Of a stretch of 64,000 nucleotides of DNA, positions 17,630 to 27,138 are shown one piece after another. Made by a program: the position numbers and the translations under genes. Source of the DNA: Gammaproteobacteria bacterium (GTDB taxonomy: Bacteria > Pseudomonadota > Gammaproteobacteria > Pseudomonadales > Pseudohongiellaceae); the NCBI GenBank assembly GCA_012960305.1, contig DUBM01000009.1, forward strand, positions 128,413-192,412, written 5' to 3'. The notes below the pieces were generated by a model. It did not search any database. It had not been told where the DNA came from and saw only the letters and a list, made by a program, of their open reading frames with translations. Numbering within the stretch: the stretch's first letter is position 1; each line of letters begins with the position of its first letter.

Positions 17630-18361
17630 ATGACGAGGCAACCCATGCGCGATCCCAATAACGGGGATGATAGGACAAATTCTGGTAGCTCTGACTTACC
17701 AGAATCCGCTAGTCCCCCTGAATCTAGAGACTCTCAATCATTAACCCCGGATCCCTTAACCCCGCGGGCCCAATCTCGCCGAGATTTTCTTGAAGGGGCA
17801 GGAGCTACAGTGGTGGCCTCCGCCGCAGTTCCCACATTGGGAATGTCAGCTGCACGGGCCGCAGAAGCGCCTAGTGAGGCTAATGCTCCGAGAACGGCTA
17901 TCCAACTAACAGTTAATGGTCAGCGACGTATTGTTGAGGTAGAAGATCGGTGGACTTTGGTTGAGGTGCTTCGAGATATGCTGGATCTCACTGGTACCAA
18001 GATTGGTTGCAATCGCAGCGAGTGTGGAGCCTGCACCGTTATCATGAATGGCAAACCAGTTTATTCTTGCAGCCAACTAGCGGTTTGGGCAGATGGTGCA
18101 GATGTGCGAACGGTCGAAGGGCTTGCTCAGAATGGCCAGTTGTCACCAGTGCAACAAGCCTTCGTCGATAACAACGGACCTCAATGTGGTTTTTGTACAC
18201 CTGGTCAATTAATGACGGCGACAGCCCTGTTGGAAACAAATTCCAGCCCCGATGCAGAAGCTGTTAAAGAAGCTCTAGTTGGAAATCTCTGCCGTTGTTC
18301 GAACTACAACGCCATCGTTGAGGCTGTTGTCGCAGCCGGTGATCAAGGAGGTGTAGCATGA
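17630..18361 (+). CDS. molybdenum hydroxylase Fe-S subunit with Tat signal
   Basis: Electron-transfer subunit of a xanthine dehydrogenase/aldehyde oxidase family enzyme. Residues 1-45 are polar, then SRRDFLEGAGATVVASAAV is a twin-arginine signal, so the complex is likely exported folded to the periplasm. The plant-type [2Fe-2S] motif is GCNRSECGACTVIMNGKPVYSC and the second is QCGFCTPGQ with NLCRCSNY. 243 residues. It resembles PaoA of the E. coli PaoABC aldehyde oxidoreductase in having the Tat signal. ATGA overlap with the next gene. Confidence 0.94.
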   Translation: MTRQPMRDPNNGDDRTNSGSSDLPESASPPESRDSQSLTPDPLTPRAQSRRDFLEGAGATVVASAAVPTLGMSAARAAEAPSEANAPRTAIQLTVNGQRRIVEVEDRWTLVEVLRDMLDLTGTKIGCNRSECGACTVIMNGKPVYSCSQLAVWADGADVRTVEGLAQNGQLSPVQQAFVDNNGPQCGFCTPGQLMTATALLETNSSPDAEAVKEALVGNLCRCSNYNAIVEAVVAAGDQGGVA

Positions 18362-20526
18362 CACAACCTACTCGAATCGGCCTTGAGCCCATGCAAATCA
18401 TTGGTAACGACACGCCTCGTGTTGATGCCATTGAGCGGGTTACCGGTGCCGCCAAATTCACTCGCGATGTTAAATTACCCGGCATGCTTTATGCTAGGGT
18501 ATTGCGTAGCCCACACCCCCATGCCCGTATAGTAAGTGTAGATACATCAGAGGCTGCTCGCTTGCCCGGTGTACGTTCTATTATTACTCACGAAGACGCT
18601 CAAGTAGTTTGGGGGGCAGGATCAGTTTCCGGTGGCCGGCAATACAATGATCCGACCAAGGATGCGACTCTGCATCGACGCTATATATTTAACAATCCCG
18701 TTCGCTGTGTCGGCGATTCTGTAGCAGCTGTAGCGGCAACTGATCGTCACATTGCTGAGCAAGCAATAGCTCTAATTAAAGTGGAATACGAACGGCTTCC
18801 ATTTGTGTTGGAACCGGAAGCAGCTCTCGAAGACGATGCCCCCAAAATATGGCCAGAAGGAAATCTCTGCCCTGACTTTAGAAATAACTTCGAACCTATG
18901 ACTTCTGATATCGGTGATGTCGAAGAGGGGTTTTCTGATGCTGATCAGGTATTTGAAGAGAAATATGAAACTGGATTCATTCACAATGCGCAAATGGAAC
19001 CACGTTGTTCATTAGCAAGTTGGGAAGGAGAAAAGCTAACCCTATATACCCCTTCTCAAGGTATTTCAAATTGTCGCCACGATACTGCCAAGGATTTGGG
19101 ATTGGAAGATCATCAGGTGAGAGTTATTGCTCAGTATATGGGTGGCGGCTTCGGTAATAAGAATCAAAATCAGGATTCTGACCTAGTAGCCGCAACCTTA
19201 TCACGACGTTCTGGTGCGCCAGTGATGGTGGAATATTCACGTCGTGAAGATTGGCTGGGAGTTCATGGGCGTTGGCCAACAGTTCAGTATTACAAAATCG
19301 GCGTAAAAGATGATGGTCAGGTAACTGCTATGCAAATGCGTGCTTATAGTGGCATGGGCCCTTATCGTAAAAACTCCGGTGGAATTAGTGGTATGGATGC
19401 CTATGGTTGTCCAAACCGACTCCGCGAGATTTATCCGGTTTATACTAACCGCACTACCTCGGGCAATTTTAGAGCACCGTCAGAACCGCATGGTTTTTAC
19501 GGCATCGAATCGATGATGGATGATATTGCTTATAAGATAGGTATGGACCCAGTTGAATTCACCTTGCGCAATATGCGACGACCAACGGATGATCAGCCAT
19601 TCACTAACTATTCCTTGGAAGAAGTAATCGAAACCGGTGTTCAGCAATTTAATTGGCAGAGCCGCCGCAAACTTACACCAGGCTCTGATGAAGGTCCTAT
19701 CAAGAGGGGGGCGGGTTTCTCTTTTATGATGTTCCGAGCAGGAGTTGGCACTAGTAGCGCAATAGTGCGAGTTGATTCGAATGAAAAGTACACACTCTTC
19801 GTTGGTGTAACTGATATTGGACCTGGAGCTAAAACCACTATGGGAATGATTGCAGCAGAAGTCTTGGCTGTACCTTTGTCTCAGGTTGAAGTGGTTTGGG
19901 GCGACACAGATCGCTGTCCTTATTCAGTAGGAGAATCCGGTAGTCGTACAACTATTCAAACAGGCTTGGCCGTGGTTCAAGCTGTTGAAGAACTTAAGTC
20001 TCAAATTGTCAACCAAGGTATGCCTAATGGTGATGATGTACTAATCGGTACAGCCACACCGATTCCTACTACAGATGGCAAAACGCGACAATGTTTTGGC
20101 GCCCATTTCGTGGAAGTAGAAGTAGATACAAGAATCGGTACTACGCGTATTTTAAAGTACACGGCCGTCCATGAATCTGGCCGAATCATAAATCCAACTA
20201 CTGCCAGAGATCAGGTACGAGGAGCGACCATTCAAGGTATTGGTCAGGCTCTGCATGAAGATCTACTCTATGACAGCGACAGTGGTCAGCCATTAACACC
20301 GGGTTATTATCGCGCTCGTCACTTAACCCATCAGGACGTCCCAGATATTGATGTAACTTTTATTGAAGTCGATGACGGATATGGACCATTCGGCGCAAAA
20401 ACTGCCGGAGAGTCTGGAATCATCCTTGCGCCGGCTGCAGTCGCTAATGCAGTTGCCAACGCCACTGGTAATCGTATGACTTCTTTGCCTATTACTAGGG
20501 ATAAAATTCTGGGAGCAATGTCATGA
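18358..20526 (+). CDS. molybdenum hydroxylase, molybdopterin-binding large subunit
   Basis: Catalytic subunit holding molybdopterin cytosine dinucleotide. 722 residues. Visible motifs: VTGAAKFTRDVKLPGMLYARVLRSPHPHA at the N-terminus (start of the a/b hammerhead domain), GGGFGNKNQNQD for cofactor contact, RAPSEPHGFYGIESMMDD and GPFGAKTAGESG with the catalytic Glu. No signal of its own, so export would rely on the Fe-S partner. Substrate (aldehyde or N-heterocycle) cannot be read. Overlaps both neighbours by 4 nt. Confidence 0.94.
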   Translation: MTQPTRIGLEPMQIIGNDTPRVDAIERVTGAAKFTRDVKLPGMLYARVLRSPHPHARIVSVDTSEAARLPGVRSIITHEDAQVVWGAGSVSGGRQYNDPTKDATLHRRYIFNNPVRCVGDSVAAVAATDRHIAEQAIALIKVEYERLPFVLEPEAALEDDAPKIWPEGNLCPDFRNNFEPMTSDIGDVEEGFSDADQVFEEKYETGFIHNAQMEPRCSLASWEGEKLTLYTPSQGISNCRHDTAKDLGLEDHQVRVIAQYMGGGFGNKNQNQDSDLVAATLSRRSGAPVMVEYSRREDWLGVHGRWPTVQYYKIGVKDDGQVTAMQMRAYSGMGPYRKNSGGISGMDAYGCPNRLREIYPVYTNRTTSGNFRAPSEPHGFYGIESMMDDIAYKIGMDPVEFTLRNMRRPTDDQPFTNYSLEEVIETGVQQFNWQSRRKLTPGSDEGPIKRGAGFSFMMFRAGVGTSSAIVRVDSNEKYTLFVGVTDIGPGAKTTMGMIAAEVLAVPLSQVEVVWGDTDRCPYSVGESGSRTTIQTGLAVVQAVEELKSQIVNQGMPNGDDVLIGTATPIPTTDGKTRQCFGAHFVEVEVDTRIGTTRILKYTAVHESGRIINPTTARDQVRGATIQGIGQALHEDLLYDSDSGQPLTPGYYRARHLTHQDVPDIDVTFIEVDDGYGPFGAKTAGESGIILAPAAVANAVANATGNRMTSLPITRDKILGAMS

Positions 20527-21509
20527 AAACATTATCTAACATTAATGCGACTAGCGTCTCAGAAGCTGTACTTGCCGCTCAAGAGGCTCGTGCCGAAGGG
20601 CGAAGCTATGCTTATTCCGGTGGTGGTACGGATTTACTACAACAAATCAAAGACGGCACAGATGCTGCTGACGTTATTATCAACCTCCGTAATATAGAAG
20701 GTTCGGGTCAGATATCCGCCTCCAATGCAGCAATATCTATTGGCGGCTTGATTACTTTGGAGCAACTCGCCAGTAATGACATTGTTGCGAATCGACTCAG
20801 CGCTATCGCGCAAGCTGCTAATAGCGTTGGCACGCCGCAGATTCGAAATGTTGGGACGCTTAGTGGTAATGTTACCCAGCGGCCATGGTGCTGGTACTAC
20901 CGCAATGGTTTTAACTGTTTTAAAGCCGGCGGTGATCAATGTTATTCGGTGGACGGCGAGAACGGCCAGCACGCTATTTTTGGTGGTGGGCCGAGCTTCA
21001 TTGTTCATCCATCGGATGTTGCACCGGCACTAGTTGCCTTTGCTGCAGTATTTACCATTGCTGGCCCTGACGGAGAAAGAGAACTTTCTTCAGAAGAATT
21101 TTTTGTCTTGCCGCGAAATAATCCAGCAAGGGAAAACAACCTGCTAGAAGGAGAATTACTAACCGGCGTCAGAATTCCTGCTGCCGCTGCAAACACAGTG
21201 AGCACTTATCACAAAATTATGGATCGAGAAGCATGGACCCATGCCGAAGTAGGTGTTGCTACAGTGATTCAACGCAACGGCAATGAAGTACAGAGCGCTA
21301 GAGTCGTGTTGGCTGGTGTCGCGCCAATTCCATGGCGAGTGCAGGCGGTAGAAGATTTTTTGGTTGGCAAACAAATCAACGAAGAAGTAGCTCAGGCGGC
21401 AGGAGAGCTAGGGATTGCCGATGCTCAGCCGCTTGCCAAGAATGCGCATAAACTGCCTATGACGAGTGCTGCAATCCAAGCTGCCATTCTCGATCTGGCT
21501 GCAGGGTAA
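20523..21509 (+). CDS. molybdenum hydroxylase FAD-binding subunit
   Basis: FAD subunit (CO dehydrogenase flavoprotein family) that passes electrons on. 328 residues. FAD motifs are YSGGGTDLLQQIKDG and VGTPQIRNVGTLSGNV. A Cys-bearing insert, QRPWCWYYRNGFNCFKAGGDQC (Cys123, Cys132, Cys140), lies where PaoB and 4-hydroxybenzoyl-CoA reductase carry a [4Fe-4S] cluster; I see three Cys here, so cluster binding is possible but not proven. ATGA overlap with the large subunit. Confidence 0.92.
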   Translation: MKTLSNINATSVSEAVLAAQEARAEGRSYAYSGGGTDLLQQIKDGTDAADVIINLRNIEGSGQISASNAAISIGGLITLEQLASNDIVANRLSAIAQAANSVGTPQIRNVGTLSGNVTQRPWCWYYRNGFNCFKAGGDQCYSVDGENGQHAIFGGGPSFIVHPSDVAPALVAFAAVFTIAGPDGERELSSEEFFVLPRNNPARENNLLEGELLTGVRIPAAAANTVSTYHKIMDREAWTHAEVGVATVIQRNGNEVQSARVVLAGVAPIPWRVQAVEDFLVGKQINEEVAQAAGELGIADAQPLAKNAHKLPMTSAAIQAAILDLAAG

Positions 21510-21525
21510 AGTAGTTTTACAGATC

Positions 21526-21909
21526 ATGAATAGACGTGATTTCTTACAGCTGCGAACCGAAGAAAGTAAAACTGTAGCGGAACTCTCCTGTGAAAAGCTT
21601 TTTATGCATTACCAAGACTTAAGTTCCGGTTTTCAGCAAGCTGCTGCAGAATCAGGAACCCTAGATGATGCCGAATGGTGGGCAGGCGAACCGCCCCTTT
21701 CAGTTAATCACATTGATCCTGAGGTATTTTTCCGCAGTATCCAGACCGATGTAATCAAAGCGGACAAACTGCGTGTTCTGGATATGGAATGGCTAGCACA
21801 AGGCGAGTTTAGAATACGCGTAGAAACTTTACTGGCATCGTTTAAAGCCACCGGTGGTGAAGTACTTTATCAAAATAACAGCACTGAAGAGGTCCGTAGG
21901 GCAATATGA
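21526..21909 (+). CDS. unknown protein of the molybdenum hydroxylase operon
   Basis: 127 residues from the ATG at 21526; a longer frame from 21466 would run back into the FAD gene. It begins MNRRDFLQLRTEES, a twin-arginine-like pattern, but no hydrophobic stretch follows, so it is not a convincing Tat signal. The rest is soluble and acidic with HIDPEVFFRSIQTDV and LDMEWLAQGEFRIRVETLL. 16 nt after the FAD subunit and 4-nt overlap with the lipoprotein gene place it in the operon. I do not recognise the family; an assembly or accessory role is speculation. Confidence 0.75.
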   Translation: MNRRDFLQLRTEESKTVAELSCEKLFMHYQDLSSGFQQAAAESGTLDDAEWWAGEPPLSVNHIDPEVFFRSIQTDVIKADKLRVLDMEWLAQGEFRIRVETLLASFKATGGEVLYQNNSTEEVRRAI

Positions 21910-22265
21910 TTTCACTTAAAGTTAACCGTTTTCTTCTACTGTCTCTGGGTCTACTCTTTTGTTTGACTGCCTGTGACTCATCTACAGAAACTACCGATAA
22001 TTCTGCTGGTGAAACGATTGCGATGAATAACGATGTGGCAGTAAAAATGCGGGTAGAGCGAGCTATTACAAGCGCTTCGGATTTACCGCAGGGAATTTCT
22101 ATTGATGTGAATGCTGGAGTGGTTTCCGTTTCCGGTTCACTGAGCTGCGAAGATTGTGGAGGCCTCCGTACTCCTGGTAATGTAGGAACAATTCAGGAAA
22201 CTCTGGGCGCAGTTGTTCGAGCCGTTCCTGGTGTAGATTCTGTTCAGTTTTCCCTCGCCTATTAA
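21906..22265 (+). CDS. small BON-domain-like lipoprotein
   Basis: 119 residues with a lipoprotein signal (LLLSLGLLFCLTACDSS, lipobox LTAC). The mature part, VKMRVERAITSASDLPQGISIDVNAGVVSVSGSL then VVRAVPGVDSVQFSLAY, follows the BON domain pattern found in OsmY-type periplasmic proteins. A Cys pair (CEDC) sits in the loop. Last gene of the operon, coupled by ATGA. Anchored in a membrane facing the periplasm, fitting an exported enzyme complex; direct partnership is inference. Confidence 0.72.
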   Translation: MISLKVNRFLLLSLGLLFCLTACDSSTETTDNSAGETIAMNNDVAVKMRVERAITSASDLPQGISIDVNAGVVSVSGSLSCEDCGGLRTPGNVGTIQETLGAVVRAVPGVDSVQFSLAY

Positions 22266-22426
22266 TTTTTCTCAATCAGCATGGGATCAAACGCAAGCAA
22301 CTTTTCTTCAAGACTAACTAAGCCTCGATTAATAATTAAGTGGATTACTGGGTTGTTACCGGCTCTCTAACGTGATTATTTCATCTCCATATTTAAGAAA
22401 GACAAACAAGGTAAAATTACAGCTAC

Positions 22427-23110
22427 ATGAAGTTTTCGAAGATATTGGAAAGGGCGGAAGCTCGAAAAAATGGAGCTGCTGGGTTAAATTTATTTCTCCC
22501 GAAAGTGGCGTCTGAGAAGAAACTTATCGCTTTGGGTAATGATCGTTATTTATCCGCCATGACTAAAACCATTAATCAGGCAGGATTTAGTTGGAAAGTT
22601 ATTGAGAACAAGTGGCCAGAATTTGAAGAGGCATTCTTTGGATTTGATTTGCATAAATTAGGGTTACTAACTCCTGAGCAGTGGGAGAAATATACTAGCG
22701 ACCGTCGAGTTGTTCGGAATTGGCAAAAGATTAAGGCACTGCAAGAAAATGTATTCTTTGTTAGCGAAGAGTCTCGTAATCATGGGAGTTTCGGCAAATT
22801 TCTAGCGGAGTGGCCAGTGAGTGATCAGATAGGTTTAATGGAATATCTCAAGAAGAATGGTTCTCGACTTGGAGGTCAAACAGCACTTTGGTTTATGCGA
22901 AGAGTTGGCAAGGATTGTTTTGTGCTTTCTCGAGATGTGGTTACAACGCTAAAAGGTGTGGGTCTGGATATTGCTGAAAAACCTTCGAGTAAGAGGGATC
23001 TTAAAAAGATTCAAGATCAGTTCAATGCTTGGCATGAAGAAACAAGACTGCCTATTAGCCACCTTAGTCGAATTGCAGCCTGTTCAGTTGGGGAGAATTA
23101 CCGAAGCTAA
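22427..23110 (+). CDS. DNA-3-methyladenine glycosylase I family protein
   Basis: Base-excision repair glycosylase removing 3-methyladenine (Tag family, COG2818). 227 residues of the long variant: NQAGFSWKVIENKWPEFEEAFFGFD, then RRVVRNWQKIKALQENVFFV, then KKNGSRLGGQTALWFMRRVGKDCFVLSRDVV, all typical. The conserved zinc-binding His/Cys set of E. coli Tag is not obvious, as in other long variants. Stands alone between short intergenic gaps. Confidence 0.82.
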   Translation: MKFSKILERAEARKNGAAGLNLFLPKVASEKKLIALGNDRYLSAMTKTINQAGFSWKVIENKWPEFEEAFFGFDLHKLGLLTPEQWEKYTSDRRVVRNWQKIKALQENVFFVSEESRNHGSFGKFLAEWPVSDQIGLMEYLKKNGSRLGGQTALWFMRRVGKDCFVLSRDVVTTLKGVGLDIAEKPSSKRDLKKIQDQFNAWHEETRLPISHLSRIAACSVGENYRS

Positions 23111-23393
23111 TACTGCCCTTGATTATGACTTTCTGAACGGCCTCATTAATGCATGAGTGCTGAATGTCTTTATCACCAAAAGCGCGAAACTGGAGCTTCC
23201 GCAGTCGGCCATGATTTTAATGTTAGTAAGATAGTGCCCCTGAGAGTTCTCGGGAAGATAGAAATTGATTGATAAGATATTCAGAGGCTGCTTAAACAAG
23301 ACCCAGAGGTACAAAAAGTCGGGACAGATTCCTGCTAATCTGCTTAAATAAATTCTCGAATAAACGTTTATTAGTAATATATAGGATTATCAT

Positions 23394-23888
23394 ATGAAAC
23401 ACTTTTTACTCATGTTGCTGGCTCTACCAACTTTACTTGCTTCGGCTTCGCTTATTGCGCAACCGGAATATGTCACCATTGAGATGGAAATTGATGTCGC
23501 AAAACCTGCCGATGAAGTATGGGCTGCGGTCGGTGGATATTGCGGAATCACCGATTGGATGGGATTAGATTGTGAGTATACTTCTGGTGATGGCGATATG
23601 GGAACGGTGCGTGCACTTCTTGGCGGACGCATCATAGAAATTATGGTAGCACAAACTCCACTTTCCTATGGTTATACACAGCCTTGGAATGAGGGTGAAT
23701 TCTACAATCTCTATCACGGATTCATGGAAGCACGACCTGTTAGTGCGAATAGCTCAAAGCTTCTTTATACCTTGATCTTGGATGTTTCTAATCTTGAAGA
23801 TCAAGCAGCCAAAGATGCGGACGCAGCAGGAAGGCGTGCAACATTTGAGGGAGCATTGGCTAGCATGAAAGCGCTAGCTGAAGGCTAA
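23394..23888 (+). CDS. secreted SRPBCC (START-like) family protein
   Basis: 164 residues with a clear signal peptide (MKHFLLMLLALPTLLASASLIAQ). The mature part begins VTIEMEIDVAKPADEVWAAVGGYCGITDWMG, the standard opening of polyketide cyclase/START-like ligand-binding folds, and ends with the amphipathic helix RRATFEGALASMKALAEG. Ligand unknown. Two Cys (GYCGI and LDCEY) could form a disulphide in the periplasm. Confidence 0.82.
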   Translation: MKHFLLMLLALPTLLASASLIAQPEYVTIEMEIDVAKPADEVWAAVGGYCGITDWMGLDCEYTSGDGDMGTVRALLGGRIIEIMVAQTPLSYGYTQPWNEGEFYNLYHGFMEARPVSANSSKLLYTLILDVSNLEDQAAKDADAAGRRATFEGALASMKALAEG

Positions 23889-24144
23889 CTAGAGCAGTGT
23901 TAAGTGGGTAGCGCCTGCTGCCCACACATTCTTGTAATTTCTTTGTTAGAAAGAATGCCATTTATATGCTTCGATGGCCTAGCCTCCATAATCGACATTC
24001 CACGTCTTTCTCAACCTGAAATTGCACAATGAATACTTGCAAGAATGCAGCTGCTATTGGAAGAGCTGGATACAACCATGATCATTGAAGACAATGTCGA
24101 AGTTATAAAATTTAATTAGTGTTAAGAGCTCTTGCCAGAGAGTT

Positions 24145-24441
24145 TTATGTTGGCATCACGAATTCGTCGGCAAACACCATCACACCTTCTGAATTGTCCG
24201 TACGCAGGCCAATTATTTCCCGATACTCTGGAGAATCGTACCAGCCCTGTAATGCTTCACGCGTAGGAAATTCGAGTATTACGGTTGTGGAACCCGGGTT
24301 ACCTTCAACTGGGGTGCTGCCCGGCCCAGCGACCAAAATTTTTCCACCATGGGACCCAATAATGGGCCCCACGGCCGTGACATAAGCGCCGTAGCCATCT
24401 GCGTTGGTAACTGTATAATTTGCTACTAAATAACTTGCCAT
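24145..24441 (-). CDS. DUF1330 family protein
   Basis: Small ferredoxin-like-fold cytosolic protein of 98 residues beginning MASYLVANYTVTNADGYGAYV. The ATG at 24441 follows AAGGA by about 9 nt, so the longer frame from 24519 is not preferred. The family pattern GGKILVAG, TTVILEFPTREALQGWYDSPEYREI is intact. Function unknown for the family. Confidence 0.88.
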   Translation of the reverse strand: MASYLVANYTVTNADGYGAYVTAVGPIIGSHGGKILVAGPGSTPVEGNPGSTTVILEFPTREALQGWYDSPEYREIIGLRTDNSEGVMVFADEFVMPT

Positions 24442-24629
24442 TGTAATGTCCTTGTTCTCAATTAATTCTAAAACCTGAGAATAACCCAGCTTTTCCGCAC
24501 TTACTAACCAGATACTCAATTATTAGAGAACAACTAAAATACTGCTGTCGTTGAGTCTAATTATCCGGTAATTTGATTTACCACTAATAGCAACAATTCA
24601 CTATCACTTGCAAAAAGGAGCACATCCTA

Positions 24630-25553
24630 ATGCTGCATTTAATAAGAGAAAGAATACGAAAAACCAACTTAACTCGCTCTGTATCTTTGGCGCTACTGTC
24701 ATTGCTGTTGCTTCCAATTTCGGCTTTCACTCAGGACTTCGATAATATTCAAATCACTACCATCCCAGTTCGAGATAATATTTATGTGCTGCAGGGTAGT
24801 GGTGGCAATATCGGCGTATCCATCGGTGATGATGGCGTGATGATAGTTGATGATCAGTTTGCTCCACTTACAGATAAGATAACCTCTGCCATAGCCGAGC
24901 TAACCGACCAGTCAGTGAAATTCGTCGTTAATTCCCACTTTCACTATGACCACACCGATGGTAATGAAAACTTCGGCCGAGCGGGTGCTTATATTGTTGC
25001 CCACGACAATAGTCGTCGACGCATGGAGTCAACTCAAGTCCTCGCCGGCAGTGGCCGGGTTCAGGAGCCCTATGATGAGGCCGGGCTACCGAAGATCACT
25101 TTCTTTGATGAGATGCGGTTTTACTTCAATGGCAATGCTGTAGATATTGTTAAGACCGGTGATGGTCATACCGATGGTGATGCGCAGATTTATTTTCGAG
25201 AAGCTAACGTCATCCATACTGGCGATATGTTCGTGCGCTACGGTTTGCCTTTTATAGATCAGTCCAACGGCGGCAACCTCGATGGCATGATCGGTGCACT
25301 TTGGAACATTGCCAGCATCATCAACGATGACACCATAATAATTCCCGGCCATGGTCAGCTCTCTACGATAGATGACTTGCTAGAATTTCGATCCATGCTT
25401 ACTGTTATTCGAGGAAAGCTGGTGAGAGCGAAAGTGCAGGGGTTAACCCCAGAAGAAATGTTGGCAACCGAGCCTGCTGATGGCTATGCACCACTCAATG
25501 ATGGTACTACTGATTGGTTACTGCGCGCTTACGGTGAGTACACGAGACAATAA
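24630..25553 (+). CDS. secreted metallo-beta-lactamase-fold hydrolase
   Basis: 307 residues with a signal region (LALLSLLLLPISAFTQ). Zinc motif HFHYDHTDGNE is the canonical H-x-H-x-D-H, with the later ligands in NVIHTGDMFV and IIPGHGQL. This active-looking metal site contrasts with the degenerate MBL protein at 16.5-17.4 kb. Belongs to the broad periplasmic MBL group related to B3-like and quinoprotein-relay hydrolases; substrate unknown. Strong ribosome site AAAGGAG. Confidence 0.88.
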   Translation: MLHLIRERIRKTNLTRSVSLALLSLLLLPISAFTQDFDNIQITTIPVRDNIYVLQGSGGNIGVSIGDDGVMIVDDQFAPLTDKITSAIAELTDQSVKFVVNSHFHYDHTDGNENFGRAGAYIVAHDNSRRRMESTQVLAGSGRVQEPYDEAGLPKITFFDEMRFYFNGNAVDIVKTGDGHTDGDAQIYFREANVIHTGDMFVRYGLPFIDQSNGGNLDGMIGALWNIASIINDDTIIIPGHGQLSTIDDLLEFRSMLTVIRGKLVRAKVQGLTPEEMLATEPADGYAPLNDGTTDWLLRAYGEYTRQ

Positions 25554-25591
25554 AACATCGCGACAGGAAAAATTCGTTGGCAAATTCTCAT

Positions 25592-26311
25592 TTAGAGGCA
25601 ACGACGAAACATCCCTATTAACCGCTCCCAGTGCCTTTCGGCAGAGGCTTTGTGGTATTTGCCGGCTCGTAAGGGGAATACAAATCCATGCTCCGTTCCC
25701 GGATACCATTCGACTCGAGAATTTACTTTAGTTTTAGCCAAGTGCTTTTCTAAAGCAGCTACCATTTCTTGAGGAGCGTACTCATCAGTTTCCGCAAAGC
25801 CGAAATACATTTCGCCTTTAATCTTATCAGCGTCGAGATGAGGGGAATCAGCTGCGTCTGAATAAAGTCGCACGCCGTGAAATGAAGCAGCTGCAGCGAT
25901 TCTATTGGGATAAGCAGCTGCTGCAGCAAATGCAAAGGGCCCGCTCATGCAGTAGCCAACACAACCCACTTTGCCGTTTTTTGCTGCGACGTCATTGTCT
26001 GCGGTTCCCAGTAGTTCGTTTACGTCCTCGTTCACCATGGCATTACTTAAAGAATCCATATGGCCGCGCATTTTCTCACGAGAAACATTCTGAATTTCGA
26101 ATTCGCGGACCCTTCGGTAATAGAGGTTTGGTAACATGACATAATAACCTGACGAACCTAGTCTGCGAGCCATGTCATGTAATTCCTCACGTTTGCCTGG
26201 CGCATCCATCAAAAACAATATTATAGGATGAGGTCCATCTTCTTCTGGATGCGTTATGAATGTATTCATAACACCGTTTTTGGTTTGAATATCGATTTCT
26301 TGATCTATCAT
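25592..26311 (-). CDS. dienelactone hydrolase family protein
   Basis: Alpha/beta hydrolase of 239 residues with a Cys nucleophile in GYCMSGPFAFA, the typical DLH elbow (GYCxGG). The start MIDQEIDIQTKNGVMNTFITHPE and the catalytic His in GTEHGFVFP fit. Cytosolic. In known pathways DLH opens dienelactones from aromatic degradation, but most family members have unknown substrates. Convergent with the MBL gene. Confidence 0.87.
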   Translation of the reverse strand: MIDQEIDIQTKNGVMNTFITHPEEDGPHPIILFLMDAPGKREELHDMARRLGSSGYYVMLPNLYYRRVREFEIQNVSREKMRGHMDSLSNAMVNEDVNELLGTADNDVAAKNGKVGCVGYCMSGPFAFAAAAAYPNRIAAAASFHGVRLYSDAADSPHLDADKIKGEMYFGFAETDEYAPQEMVAALEKHLAKTKVNSRVEWYPGTEHGFVFPLRAGKYHKASAERHWERLIGMFRRCL

Positions 26312-26336
26312 GCTTCTTAGTCCTTTTTGCTTGCGA

Positions 26337-26864
26337 TCACCAATTCTTATTAGGTTTGAGCCAATGCACTGCGTTTATGAAGTCGTCATTTGGCACTTCC
26401 ATTTTGTCCAGCCGTTCATTGACTGCATTTAAAACATTATCACCATAGAGGTCGATATTAGACATCGCCTTCCAGAATTTATTACCTCCAGAAGTGCTCA
26501 TATGCCCTACAAATGCATCCATTACATATCGCAAGTTATCATCTGTTTCGAGGCCTTCTTGATTTAATTTGAGCAACATATCAAGCTGATTCCCCATAGC
26601 AAAAAGTGCCATACTGGCCTTAGTTTGTCGATCAGGATCCATATCATCATAGTTGTGAAGAAATTCTCGATATTCAGAACTATGCTCTGCCATAAAGAAC
26701 ATCATTTCCTGCCATATATGCCTTTGCTCCCTTTGCGAAGAAGCAAGAGCCAAGCGGTTAGAAGTACGTGTTTGCATGCCAAGAAATATTAGTGAAATTA
26801 CCACGCCTATCCCACCCAAAAACTCACCCCAGATACTCAACATTTCCATATATTTACGCCCCAA
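26337..26864 (-). CDS. membrane-anchored hypothetical protein
   Basis: 175 residues with one N-terminal transmembrane helix (FLGGIGVVISLIFLGMQTRTSN) followed by a helical, charged cytosolic part including REQRHIWQEMMFFMAEHSSEYREFL. I do not recognise a catalytic motif; similar anchor-plus-helix proteins occur widely in marine Gammaproteobacteria as hypothetical proteins. Starts within 25 nt of the dienelactone hydrolase, same strand, so may share a transcript. Confidence 0.65.
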   Translation of the reverse strand: MGRKYMEMLSIWGEFLGGIGVVISLIFLGMQTRTSNRLALASSQREQRHIWQEMMFFMAEHSSEYREFLHNYDDMDPDRQTKASMALFAMGNQLDMLLKLNQEGLETDDNLRYVMDAFVGHMSTSGGNKFWKAMSNIDLYGDNVLNAVNERLDKMEVPNDDFINAVHWLKPNKNW

Positions 26865-27138
26865 TTAATAAAATCAAATAAGAATAGTACAAACTAATAC
26901 AGATGGTAGTTTACAAACAAGGGAAGGTGAAAATAATGCCAATAGCAAACTTAATCCCTATGGAAGCTATTTCTGCTCAACATGCTGATCAAACCGAACT
27001 AAAAGAAAGATCGAAGGGGGGTAAGATTGATATCTGATGTCGCGTCGTTTGGACTAGTGAGTGAAAGAGTGCGTTCTTCAGAGCACATGAAGAGGAATGA
27101 TTAGATCTCAGAAGTTGAGATGGAATAAATTTTGCAAA

